The position numbers and the translations under genes were made by a program. From Phytophthora quininea (lineage: Eukaryota > Oomycota > Peronosporomycetes > Peronosporales > Peronosporaceae): DNA of 64,000 nucleotides. The stretch lies in NCBI GenBank assembly GCA_011947345.1, contig JAAVTG010000665.1:1-64000 (forward strand). Reading direction: 5' to 3'. This document shows, piece by piece, positions 43,999 to 53,320 of the stretch. Position 1 is the stretch's first letter; each line of letters opens with the position of its first letter. The notes under the pieces were generated by a model. The model searched no databases. It saw only the letters and a program-made list of their open reading frames with translations, and was not told the DNA's origin.

Positions 43999-44006
43999 GC
44001 CTACGC
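43999..44006. repeat. hAT target-site duplication, left
   Basis: GCCTACGC, repeated at 48238-48245. In uninterrupted units this 8-mer occurs once, so it was duplicated by the insertion. Because of the local CC the boundary can be shifted one base (CCTACGCC). Confidence 0.9.
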
Positions 44007-44112
44007 CAGTGTTGGCAATAAAAATATTTAAATAGATTTACTGCAATAAAAATATTTTTATCGCGGTTTTATCCAGTTTTTGAAATGGCTACACATCAGA
44101 GTGACTTGATTT

Positions 44113-44460
44113 TTGTATGAAGCTCTAACCGATCTGAATACTAGACCGGCGCACTGTTTTGACGGCAGTGCGATCAGTTTATGCGGGTCGCACGGATCGA
44201 TCGTGAGCAGCAGTGCTGCCATCGCAGGGCAACTTCTCGTGCGCCGGCCCCGTGATCGCCATCTTCGCCATGCCTTCATGGCCTTCGCCAACATCTACGA
44301 CTCCGTGACCATCTGGCGCGTCATGCTGCTCGCCCCCACGTCCGTCTAGACGTACGGCGACCTCGGCGATTGGGTCATGGGCAAGCCCGGCCGCTACCTG
44401 TGCGTGGTGGCCCAAATGGGCAACTGCCTGCTGGTGCCGTGCCTGTTCCTGGTCCTCTGA
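44113..44460 (+). pseudogene. captured amino-acid/auxin permease fragment
   Basis: The frame reads HAFMAFANIYDSVTIWRVML, then APTSV-stop-TYGDLGDWVMG and RYLCVVAQMGNCLLVPCLF. This resembles two helices of an oomycete AAAP-family amino-acid permease. In-frame stops lie at 44347-44349 and 44458-44460, so it cannot make a transporter. It begins just inside the left transposon end and leads in the same frame into the cysteine synthase-like fragment. The assignment rests on family resemblance only. Confidence 0.45.
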
Positions 44461-44469
44461 CTCGCTCTG

Positions 44470-45255
44470 TTGGGGGCGTTTCGAGACTACAAGACGCTGC
44501 TGACGATGCCCGACACCACTGCCGTTGCAAAAGTGCGGATGATGAAGACCATGGACGCCCACGTGCACGTCCTGCCGCACGTGGCCATGTCGGACAAGAA
44601 CCACTTCTTCCATGTCGCCCGGCGACTGGCTCAAGACACGCCGAACGCCTTCTGCCCCAACCAGTTCGATAACTTGGCCAACATGCGAGCGCACTACGAA
44701 GGCACCGCGCCAGAGATCTGGGGGCAAGTGGACGGCTTCGTGTCGTCGGCCGGCACGGCCGGCACCATCGCCGGCATGTTTAAGTTCCTGAAGCAGCAGA
44801 AGACCAACGTTATGGTGTGGCCGATTGACGTAGAGGAGACCAGAGACATCTCCATATTCGTCAACAGCGACAAAGGCACGCCCACAAGGACGGATTCGAG
44901 ATTGTGCCGATGGCACAAGGGTCGAGGGTGTCGCTGCACTCGCTCGAGTGACCAGGAATTTCAAGAAACGAACATCGACGCAGGTGTCACTGCTACCAAC
45001 CAGGAGATCGTCGACATGACCTACTTCTTGCTGCGTAACGACGGCGTCTTCGTTGGTCCTAGCAGTGCGTTGAACGTGATCGGAGCTGTGAAAATGGCGG
45101 ACCAGGCAGTACCATTGTTGCCAGTCTCGCTGACGGTGGCGTTCGATACGGCAGCAACCTGTAAAACGAGGACTGGCTGCGAGAGCACGTTGCTTCCACA
45201 GAAAACTGCTACGTCTTTGGACTTTATTGGCGAAGTCACCTTCCCCAAGGTCTAA
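44470..45255 (+). pseudogene. captured cysteine synthase-like (PLP enzyme) fragment
   Basis: Matches the middle and end of O-acetylserine sulfhydrylase/cystathionine beta-synthase proteins: NQFDNLANMRAHYEGTAPEIW, then VDGFVSSAGTAGTIAGMFKFL (the SAGTGGT loop with G changed to A), then DMTYFLLRNDGVFVGPSSALNVIGAV. The N-terminal part with the PLP-binding lysine is missing. An internal stretch (about 44870-44975) and the end (from about 45120) continue in other frames, with a stop at the NLY position of the C-terminal motif. A dead copy carried by the hAT element. Confidence 0.6.
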
Positions 45256-45410
45256 AGTAGTGATCGGAATTGTAGTGAACGGGCGCAGTAAGTCATCGCA
45301 AGGCTGAATAAACTTGAGCAAGAGCGACGTCGAAAGCGACAGCGACAACGGCTGGAAGATTTCCTTCCTAAAGTTCAGGACGCGACTCCGAGTACTGCCA
45401 AAGCCCAGAA

Positions 45411-45808
45411 ATGATGGAGCTGCTGCAGCATCTTTCACGTGGGATCAACGAGCTGCAGGTGGCGAGACTGTTGGATCCGTTGCAGTGGCTCGCTGATTAT
45501 CTGCGTCTTGCGGTATATGATCAATGGAGTTGTCTAACACTTCGGCTTTCTAACATCCCTACCATTGTTTGCCTTGTACTTGTCAGTGTAAAATGTCGAA
45601 CGAGGTGCAGCATACCGTGTCGGAAGCGTTGATGCTCGAAATGCATCGCAAACGACGAGTGATTCAGGACGCGCTTGATGCCACCAAGCACAATGAACTG
45701 GACAGCAAAATGTTGATTCAAAAGGTGATCTATCTGGAGCAAGAGTTCAAGCTTGTGGGTCGACAGCGCAGACTGAAGAACGTGAAGAACAGCCATACTA
45801 ACGGATAA
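45411..45808 (+). CDS. small two-exon gene with Dpy-30-like motif, inside the hAT
   Basis: Exon 1 (45411-45512) encodes HLSRGINELQVARLLDPLQW followed by LADYLRLA, closely resembling the Dpy-30 dimerisation motif (L..G..ELA..RP.DP..WLA.YL). A 74-bp GT-AG intron (45513-45586) is followed by exon 2 (45587-45808), a charged helical sequence (VSEALMLEMHRKRRVIQDAL, then LIQKVIYLEQEFKLV). The phase is 0 across the junction, and the resulting 108 residues are uninterrupted. The upstream sequence KLEQERRRKRQRQRLEDFLP lies in a different frame, so the 5' end may be truncated. A retained intron indicates capture at DNA level. Dpy-30-type motifs occur in axonemal and chromatin proteins. Confidence 0.4.
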
Positions 45809-45824
45809 TATTTATGTTTGGTTG

Positions 45825-48045
45825 CTACATCAGGCCAAAATGGCCATCGTCCATGCTCAATATCTCGCTGAGAGAAACCTTTCTCCCTCGAAGCCCAGGA
45901 AGTAGAAGCGGTTCTCTAGGGAAGGTCTTAACATCGACCGGTGGAAACGGAGTCGTGTCGGGTGCTACTAAGGCATTGCCTTCAGCGACGTAGGGCGTGT
46001 TGGATCCAGAGTACAGCGATTGCTCCTCGATATTGCCACTGTCGAGGTTTGCCAGCACAGAATTCCAATACGCTACTGCATCTTCACGACTCCGCTGCTG
46101 GACTTCATCGCCATCATCCTCTTCGTGCTGTGACACTGGTGGTGACGAGCGCGTGATGGAAGCATCCCTGCTGCTCGAGCTTCGACGCTCAGGGAGCCAA
46201 ACGCAGGAATGCGTCTGGGCTCTGTTGAAGGTATCACCCGCTTAGCTGGTGGGTCAAACTTCACTTTTTCTAATGTCTTCTCGCGCACAGATTTACGAAC
46301 AGCTGCAATGTTCCGTGTTTTCTCCACAGCCAGGCGATTGCGTCGAGCGGTGTGAACAAGTGCCAATTCGGAAAAGTATCTCTCGCAAGTTGCTGTATTC
46401 ACCGCAACCGAAAGCACAACCAGCGCGAGGTCTGCAAGTCCACCATTTCTCTTGTCGGCTTTCACGTGCTGCCAAAATTTTGGTAGCGCGGGCACGGAGC
46501 AGTTCTCGAACGCTGCTAGAGAGTCTGGCATATTCTTGACGTATTTTCCTGCGATCCAATCCGACATTTCTCCATATACCGAGTTGCAGCTTCCACCGAC
46601 AAGTCGCTTGTAGTAGTATTCAGCAATTTTGCAGATGCTTGCTGTCCCCGAAATGTCTGTTGGCTTCAGACGCCTTGCATCAGCAATATACGCGGGATGT
46701 AAGTACAACGCAAGCATGAACAAAGGCTGCTCGCACGCATTCCAGCGGTTCTCGATCAATGGCACCAATTCGTTGCTGTAGCGATTGTCGCTAAAGTGTT
46801 CATACAGATCTCTAAAAATGATGACCGCGTCCGCAAGAGTATTTTCATCACTCTGTAGTTTAAAAGATGCAAAACACAGCGGAATAGAGACTTGTTCAGC
46901 GTCTCGGAGTGGTCCCCAAAATGACACTTCCTTCAACACTGCAAATTCTTCGGGAAAATCGTCACGGTCGCCATATCTCGTCGCAAAAGCAGTCAAGGCT
47001 CCCTTCACGCGCAATAAAGACGCGAAGCATCCTTGCATGGAGTTCCAGCGGGTATCACACAAATTGATAAGCTCCCGATCCTTTCCATCCCCATAGAATT
47101 CCTCCATGACCTTTTTAGCCATTTTCAGCCATTTGGCATGGGACTTGTTCAATTTCTTGACAACCCGTTGTGCCTGTAGAGTAACTATCCGAAACGACGC
47201 TGACTGGAGCACACTTTTCACCAAGTTGTTCATGTCGTGAGCTAGACATTTCAGGAAAATTACTCGGGGCCAGCGGAGAGCAAGAATTCCCCTAGCGCGG
47301 CTGCACTGTCCAGCATTGTCCGTGACCACAGCTCCGATAATCCACCCGCTCTCCTCTGCTTCCTTCATAATTGATTCCATTTGTTCTGCAAGAATGAGGC
47401 CATCTTGTCGTTCTTCAGTCGAGAAAAGTCCAATTGTCGTGACGCTCCCAAACAGCGAGAGTTGACAGCCCAGCAGGTGGTTCTTCCTAATATTTTCCCA
47501 GCCATCGCTCATAAAGTTTGCCCTCCCACCGGAATCCGCTTGAAGCGTCTTCATTGCCTCCACTTCTTCTTCGATCGCTTTCCTCGCGCACTTCTCCAAC
47601 ATCGGACCGCCTAACGTGCGCCTTGATGGAAGTGGGCCAACTGCATTAAATTTACACTCTCAACAAAAAGCCGAAATGAGGGTCGTTCCACAAACGAGTC
47701 TGGGAGACGCAGGTCGGCCTGCATCTCAACCAGCTTTTCGAAGATGTCGTCTATCTGCTTTAGAGTCAATGGTGGACCTTCAGGACCTGCGCTCTGCGTC
47801 ACTTGTTGTTGCTGCTGCAGCCGTTCCAACCGTTCCCGCTCCTTCACTTCTGGAGTGTGTTTGCACTCCCTGTAATGTTTCTTCAGTGCCTCTGCATCTC
47901 CACGAAGGTTTTTAACTTCGATGTTGGGGTCTTGTCTTCTCGCTTCCAGACAGTGGCGACAGTGGTGGTAAGAGCGATCCCAGTTACCATAGGGCTTCTC
48001 CAGTTTTATAAAGTGTTCGCGAATCGGGTCTAGATGCCGCCCCAT
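45825..48045 (-). pseudogene. hAT transposase, split over three frames
   Basis: The first segment (48045-47611) has a BED-like zinc finger (CRHCLEARR, then ALKKHYRECKH) and a Gln run. The second (to 46073) has the DUF659-type region (ANFMSDGWENIRKNHLLGCQ), the RNase H-like core with CLAHDMNNLVKSV and DTRWNSMQGCF, and the hAT dimerisation motif near its end (TATCERYFSELALVHTARRN). The third (46136-45825) is a tail (PFPPVDVKTFPREPLLLPGL, then RGRKVSLSEIL) that usually follows in frame in oomycete hATs. Transitions at about 47625 and 46130 each need one base. The element is either inactive or affected by assembly error. A start at 48120 is possible, but MGRHLDPIREHF at 48045 is the family-like start. 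Confidence 0.75.
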
Positions 48046-48237
48046 AGCTGAAAGCGTTGGAAGATCGCAAAATTGTGCCGAAGAAGATCGTACAGCATGC
48101 ATCGCTTCGACGAGCTTCAATTAGGCTACTATTGAAAGCCACACAGTACTTCGCAATGATCGGCTTCCACAGGTTATGTAGTCCACTCAGTCTTTGGGGA
48201 TGAGCAAAATCTAAAAAAATAATCTTATGCCAACACT

Positions 48238-48245
48238 GCCTACGC
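48238..48245. repeat. hAT target-site duplication, right
   Basis: GCCTACGC directly after the right terminal repeat; the repeat unit then resumes with CGCCGCTTGACTTGACGG. Confidence 0.9.
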
Positions 48246-48468
48246 CGCCGCTTGACTTGACGGCGTGTGCGTCCATCAGATGGGGAAGAGAAAGCGTTAC
48301 TGCGGCTGCATCGCTGTGGCTTCGACACAGCGACGCGATCGGTGGTCTGGCCGGGCGAGTGGACGCTCATGGCCTGCAAGAAACTGGAGCGACGGCAGCG
48401 CGTGCAGAGAGCCGCGGGCAAGCGCTGTAGGGCGTGTTCAGTCGCAGTGGCGGCGCGCAGCAAAAGAA

Positions 48469-48550
48469 TGTCAGCTGTGGGATTTGAACCCACGCGTTCG
48501 AAAACATTACGACCTGAACGTAACCCCTTAGACCACTCGGGCAAACTGAC
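48469..48550 (-). tRNA. tRNA-Leu(CAG), copy 19
   Basis: Identical gene just right of the hAT; its unit has the private variant ACGGCGTG. Confidence 0.95.
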
Positions 48551-49225
48551 GGGTTAGTGCCACACCAACCGCACATAAACAAAAATCGCGCAAAACACAC
48601 CAACAACCAAGCACCACGCCGTGCCCGCACACGTGCCGCAACCGCCGTTCTCGACAGCCCATGCCGCGCTCGCTACACTTCTCTCACACCAGTGCATCCC
48701 CAGTATCCACCAATATGTTCGCCGTCTCATCGCTCACCTGCAGTCGCCACGGATGGCCCACTTCGCTACGTCCCGGCGTCACAGCGTTCCCGAGCGCAAG
48801 CTGACACGTCTCAGCACGCCCGATACACCTGGCATGGGTCTGGCGACAGTGATAACTTCCGGCCAGTCTGACCTCGTGCTACGGACCGGTCGTGCTGCGG
48901 ACCGGTCGTGCTGCGATCGCGTCACGACGGGAACGCGAAATGGTTTGCACACGTCCGGACATCGAAGACGCGTGGCGAGCTCGCGCCAACACCCGCCTAC
49001 GCCGCCGCTTGACTTGACGATGTGTGCGTCCATCAGATGGGGAAGAGAAAGCGTTACTGCGGCTGCATCGCTGTGGCTTCGACACAGCGACGCGATCGGT
49101 GGTCTGGCCGGGCGAGTGGACGCTCATGGCCTGCAAGAAACTGGAGCGACGGCAGCGCGTGCAGAGAGCCGCGGGCAAGCGCTGTAGGGCGTGTTCAGTC
49201 GCAGTGGCGGCGCGCAGCAAAAGAA

Positions 49226-49307
49226 TGTCAGCTGTGGGATTTGAACCCACGCGTTCGAAAACATTACGACCTGAACGTAACCCCTTAGACCACTCGGGCA
49301 AACTGAC
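49226..49307 (-). tRNA. tRNA-Leu(CAG), copy 20
   Basis: Identical gene; last in the array, A-variant unit. Confidence 0.95.
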
Positions 49308-49415
49308 GGGTTAGTGCCACACCAACCGCACATAAATAAAAATCGCGCAAAACACACCAACAACCAAGCACCACGCCGTGCCCGCACACGTGCCGCAACC
49401 GCCGTTCTTGACAGC

Positions 49416-50046
49416 GTATGAGGGTTTGTCACCACAATTGGTTGCAACATTCACGCTTTGTTCAATTTCGTAAGTTGTTTACGCAATAGTTTATACGTAA
49501 TTGACATCTGATTGATGGCTTACTGAGTCGTGTTTTGTACAACTTTGTTTCGTGATCGGTAGGTACCTAGGACAAGTATCTGTTTCTTGTATAGGTGTCC
49601 CTGTGAGAACGCATGCACCTTGAAGATTTTCAGACGATTTTTCAAATGAGAAGGCGTGCGGAAAATACTGCTGAGAGCATCCCAGAAATGACCACACTTT
49701 CCCTTCTAACCTCACCAAACCACACATCCTACATTAGGCAATACCACGCTCAGAATATTCTGTACGACATGGTTTCGTTTCGTTCGCGAAAGCTACATGA
49801 AAAGTTTGATATGATTGGTTGTCTCGATGTATTGGACGTGGCGATACGAGTCAAACGTGGCCATGTTCATTTGTTTTGCGTTGCTACTTTCACTTAAAAG
49901 TAGGTGGAGTGCTTCTTAACTCTCTAGGTACTTGTACAGCACCGCTCAGAAGCTTTTTGCCATCCCGCGGGTGCTATAGTTGATCTGACCAACAAAAATT
50001 GCAGTGCACGTTCTGAGGTAAAATACTTCTACAGCTAATGAAAAAG
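49416..50046. other. no gene seen
   Basis: AT-rich spacer between the tRNA-Leu array and the tRNA-Arg pair. A frame at 49613-49897 has no recognisable features. Confidence 0.4.
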
Positions 50047-50119
50047 CGTCCTCGAGGGGACTCGAACCCCCAATCCCCGCCTTCGGAGGGCGATGCCTTA
50101 TCCATTAGGCCACGCGGAC
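50047..50119 (-). tRNA. tRNA-Arg(CCG), minus copy
   Basis: 73 nt. Anticodon loop CTCCGAA (anticodon CCG, reads CGG), stem TCGCC/GGCGG, T arm GGGGG-TTCGAGT-CCCCT. The acceptor stem GTCCGCG/CGAGGAC has one G-A mismatch at the fifth pair. A T5 terminator follows on the minus strand (AAAAA at 50041-50045). No intron. Confidence 0.93.
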
Positions 50120-50407
50120 ATCTGATTTTATGTATTGAAGTTCAAAGTTCTACTTATTGGTGCTCTGTCGGACGCACAAACCTGATAGTTCTCAGCGTAA
50201 TACAACAACAAAGCAAAAGCATAATATTTCAGTTCGTTGAATTGAAATGTTACTTCATATCAACACTGAACGATTATAAACGGAACAAAGAGTATTGAAT
50301 TTGGCGATAAGCAATACCTACTCTACAGGACGGATAACCACAGTATGAAACGATATTTAACTATAGTATCCGATTTATATTAAATATCCCTTCTAAGTGT
50401 GTCAATT

Positions 50408-50480
50408 GTCCGCGTGGCCTAATGGATAAGGCATCGCCCTCCGAAGGCGGGGATTGGGGGTTCGAGTCCCCTCGAGGACG
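50408..50480 (+). tRNA. tRNA-Arg(CCG), plus copy
   Basis: Base-for-base identical to the minus copy, including the acceptor mismatch, and divergently oriented with 288 bp between them. TTTT follows at 50481-50484. The flanks do not match those of the other copy, so the inverted duplication is limited to the gene. Confidence 0.93.
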
Positions 50481-52482
50481 TTTTATCTTCTCTTTGTTGG
50501 ATGTATGCATTATCTCAATAATCCTCCATATGAATCTGCTGCTCGCCGAACGGCGCCTCTCCTGTCCTTTCAGAATTCACTGGCAGAAACGGAAGTTGAT
50601 GGTGCTGCTAGTTGGGAAGGCGCCCAAGCACTACCGAGGAGGCACAGAAGAAGAAGCAGCTGGAGATGGAGCGTTGTGAGAGGGATACCAGTATTGAATG
50701 CAGTGCCGCTGTACAACAAGCTGCTGTGAGGGGCCAAGGCAGCCCTTGCTGATTCATCTTCGTCATATCGTGGCGGAGCTGGAGGTGAAACAATGAAAGC
50801 TGCTGGGTGGTGTCCGCGCGGCCACGACTTCGGTTGCCGGTGCTGAGACAAAGGGCGTTGTATATCAAAACCAGCAGGCAAGGCGACGCGACACGGCAAG
50901 GGACCACTGACCCCGACCTCTGGGAGAACGCTATTCGAAGCACACTGCATTATATGGTGGCCGCTGTACACCTTAGCGCTGCCGCCGGTAGTGCCGACAA
51001 CTCAAGTACAAGTTCGTCGCGGACGCCTGCTGTAGCAAACAGCTAGGATGGAGGCCGTAGAGAATACATCTCCTCCCACATCCAATGAAGAGCCGGATTC
51101 AGATCCAACATTCCTGCCCCCGGAAAGCAAAATCATGGAGAAGTGAAGAAGAAAGTGACGGCGATCTGGACAGCAGTGACATCGAAATTTGTGCTGCGTT
51201 GCGGGTTTCAGGGATTGGTGTGGATTACGACGACTAGTGCTTTGTGGCGGATAGTGATGCAGCGAAGAATACCGTCCTAAACTCGGGTATCGATGAAATC
51301 AGCGGGACCGTGAGACAGGGAGTTGGTATGCCCGTCGGGTAAGAAAGACAGTGTCGGCGAGATCTGCTGTTGAGAACTTTTCTGCAGGCAACCAACAATA
51401 ATGGCGCGATGTGTTAAACTGGTTGGGAGAATGATGAGTTGCTGCCAAAACTTATCCAGATACCGAGTGTTAACATGTTGCTTTTTGTTGGACAGATGAA
51501 TCCAAGTTTGGCGCAAATCTCTACGATCCAAGTGCTAGTGTGCTTCGTGGCACCTAATATTCTCTAATGCTGTTCTTCTATTTCATGTCAGCACTGTTGC
51601 TCAATCTTGTAGAGCAAGATTGAGCTGGAAATCAATTACTATCACATGCATAATGTCAGTCCACGAGCTTGCGAAATCCAGTAGAACCTACGCAAGAAGG
51701 ATCGGCACAATGAGGAGGCACAAGTGGGATTTTTCTCCGCGCAATTCAATTACTGACTGCCAGGGTGCTCGCTCCCGACAAAAGCGGCTGCTTGCCTACG
51801 CGTTGGTCATGCACGCAGCGCGGTGCTGTTCCTCATGGAACTTTTGGACCGTGACTTCCTAATCACATATTTAACCATGCCACGCAGGACCGGACAGCAA
51901 GTCGCCTCAAGCACTGAAATATGGGATAAGATTGTTGTTTACTCACATGCAAAGAGTCGTTTGCGGGAATGCCACATCTTGATGGCTCCCCTGGGCGACT
52001 CCGGTAGACGGTTGTTGTGAACGTTTTCGAGGTTATTACTCCATCCGCATATCCCGAGCGGTTCGTCGAAATGATTCCTGTAAGATAGAGTCGGCGATGC
52101 AACAACTCCAGCGCTAACACCACAGATGTATAGTAACGGTGTCGTAATGGCGCTTCTGGTGACGGAAAGAACAGAATATTCACGCTGCGCAAGACGGCAA
52201 CAGCACCCGCCGAATTTTCAGCTAGGACCGCAATCGATAAATTCCGCCACACTAAACCCATACGGATGTGAATGTTCCTCATACCTTGACACACGTTCAA
52301 AAATCAGGCGGAAGATTATGGTAGAGAGATTTCAATTAACGGCAACTACCGCCCTTCTGGATGACGTCAATAACAACTTGATGATCTAGGATTTGTCGCC
52401 GAAATGACCAACACCAAAAACAATATGATGAACTCAGGGCAACGGTGCTGATGTTTTATCCAGTCTTCGGTTACAGTATCAT
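50481..52482. other. degraded repeat-like sequence
   Basis: Many short frames interrupted by stops. Some look like old transposon coding sequence (SNEEPDSDPTFLPPESKIMEK near 51060-51145; KWDFSPRNSITDCQGARSRQ near 51728). No domain is intact and no element ends are apparent. Confidence 0.35.
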
Positions 52483-52710
52483 TTGTCTACCCTACAAAAT
52501 GATGCTTGGAATGGTAAGGCACTTGCTGGCATTGGTTTCAATTTGTTTGACAATTGCGTCGGCCAAAATGATGCCGCCGCGAACCTCCTGTGGCTATGGC
52601 AAATAAAAGATGATTCTTCTTCCCGGTCACTCGTACAACACTGGGATCGAGTTGTAGCCTGCTGTCGGAACGCTATCAGAAGATGGGTATTTTCTCATCT
52701 TCTGTGCTAA
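52483..52710 (+). pseudogene. DNA-transposase remnant
   Basis: The frame contains FNLFDNCVGQNDAAANLLWL. D-N-C-x-G-Q-N is the catalytic-site context of several oomycete DDE-type transposases, where a D-N-C-P-G-Q-N or D-N-C-V-G-Q-N block precedes a helical stretch and then a G-H-S/T-H motif. The downstream motif is disrupted by frame changes. No other catalytic residue can be placed with certainty. Confidence 0.4.
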
Positions 52711-53320
52711 TTAGTGCGACCGTCCACATGCAAATGGTCATAAATGCAAACTATGGTCAGCATCGTGCTTACGTACGCGAGGCCGACCAAAGCGACTTGG
52801 ATGAGCATACCCTGCTTTAAATTGATGAATGAGTTTGTACGGCTAGTGCGCCAATAAATGCATCATGTAAAGACGCAATCACGTTTGGTTTGATTGACCC
52901 GAGGTAAAATAAAGCTTACGACGGGCTTTAAATGCTAAGTTATTTGTTTCAAATGCGAGGACTGTATGAGAGACATCGGTCTGAAGTGTAGAGCATCTGC
53001 GCCATCCGAAAAGTGATACAGGAGAAAGGAAGTAGTCGCTGAAAGTAAAATTCTTTTCACTGCCTCGGCAATACTTGGAATCAGTTTAAATGCTCTGGAT
53101 TTTGTTGAAGACATCCCGACCAATTATCAGGCATCTATGGTATGCGACCCAGATAGTCAACGTGATCACTTAAGGCAACCTGCATAACTTGGTTCACAAT
53201 CATGATGAAATCTGTGACGCGCGCTACAGCGGTTGGTAGAGATAACCCTCGACAGAACCATCCGTTTGCTTTCCCGCCAGTGGCTTCTGATCATTCTGAA
53301 ACCAGCTTCGCTTCTTCGCC
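52711..53320. other. no gene seen
   Basis: AT-rich, stop-rich; probably decayed transposon flank. Confidence 0.3.

Larger units (their letters stand above)
30182..44006 (-). repeat. tandem array of ~757-bp tRNA-Leu units, left block (18 tRNAs)
   Basis: About 18.3 near-identical head-to-tail units, each with one tRNA-Leu(CAG) gene on the minus strand. Distances between successive tRNA ends are 757,757,756,756,757,757,757,741,755,757,756,753,755,756,757,757,757. All length changes are small deletions in spacers, and tRNA sequences appear invariant. The array starts abruptly at TCACAGCGTTCCCGAGC, and the first partial unit is the most diverged. Each unit has a nested 16-bp direct repeat (GGACCGGTCGTGCTGC twice). 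The two ORFs that appear on each strand in every unit repeat only because the DNA does; they have no protein family resemblance. Confidence 0.95.
44007..48237 (-). mobile_element. hAT-superfamily DNA transposon, 4,231 bp, inserted in the tRNA array
   Basis: The ends are terminal inverted repeats: CAGTGTTGGCA at the left and TGCCAACACT at the right, extended by AT-rich subterminal sequence. GCAATAAAAATATTT occurs twice at the left end. The 8-bp duplication and a hAT transposase gene on the minus strand agree with the superfamily. Removing the element and one duplication restores a 757-bp unit exactly. The left 1.8 kb does not belong to the usual hAT gene and looks like captured host sequence. 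Confidence 0.93.
48246..49415 (-). repeat. tandem array of tRNA-Leu units, right block (2 tRNAs)
   Basis: Continues the interrupted unit, adds one full unit, and ends about 108 bp upstream of copy 20 (5' on the minus strand) at GCCGTTCTTGACAGC. The last spacer has private changes (CATAAATAAAA, GTTCTTGAC). Confidence 0.95.

Noticed and set aside
30182..44006. CRISPR-like or rDNA-type array
   Set aside because: Repeat units are 757 bp with no short repeat/spacer alternation, and no 5S, 18S or 28S sequence is present. The only RNA gene seen is tRNA-Leu.
44179..45438. 419-codon minus-strand ORF inside the hAT
   Set aside because: Antisense shadow of the GC-rich cysteine synthase-like fragment; its residues show no domain, while the plus frame does.
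30185..49314. Repeated ORFs of 84-209 codons on both strands of every tRNA unit
   Set aside because: They recur only because the DNA repeats, shift frame with single-base spacer changes (for example copies 4, 10 and 15), overlap the tRNA and have no domain resemblance.
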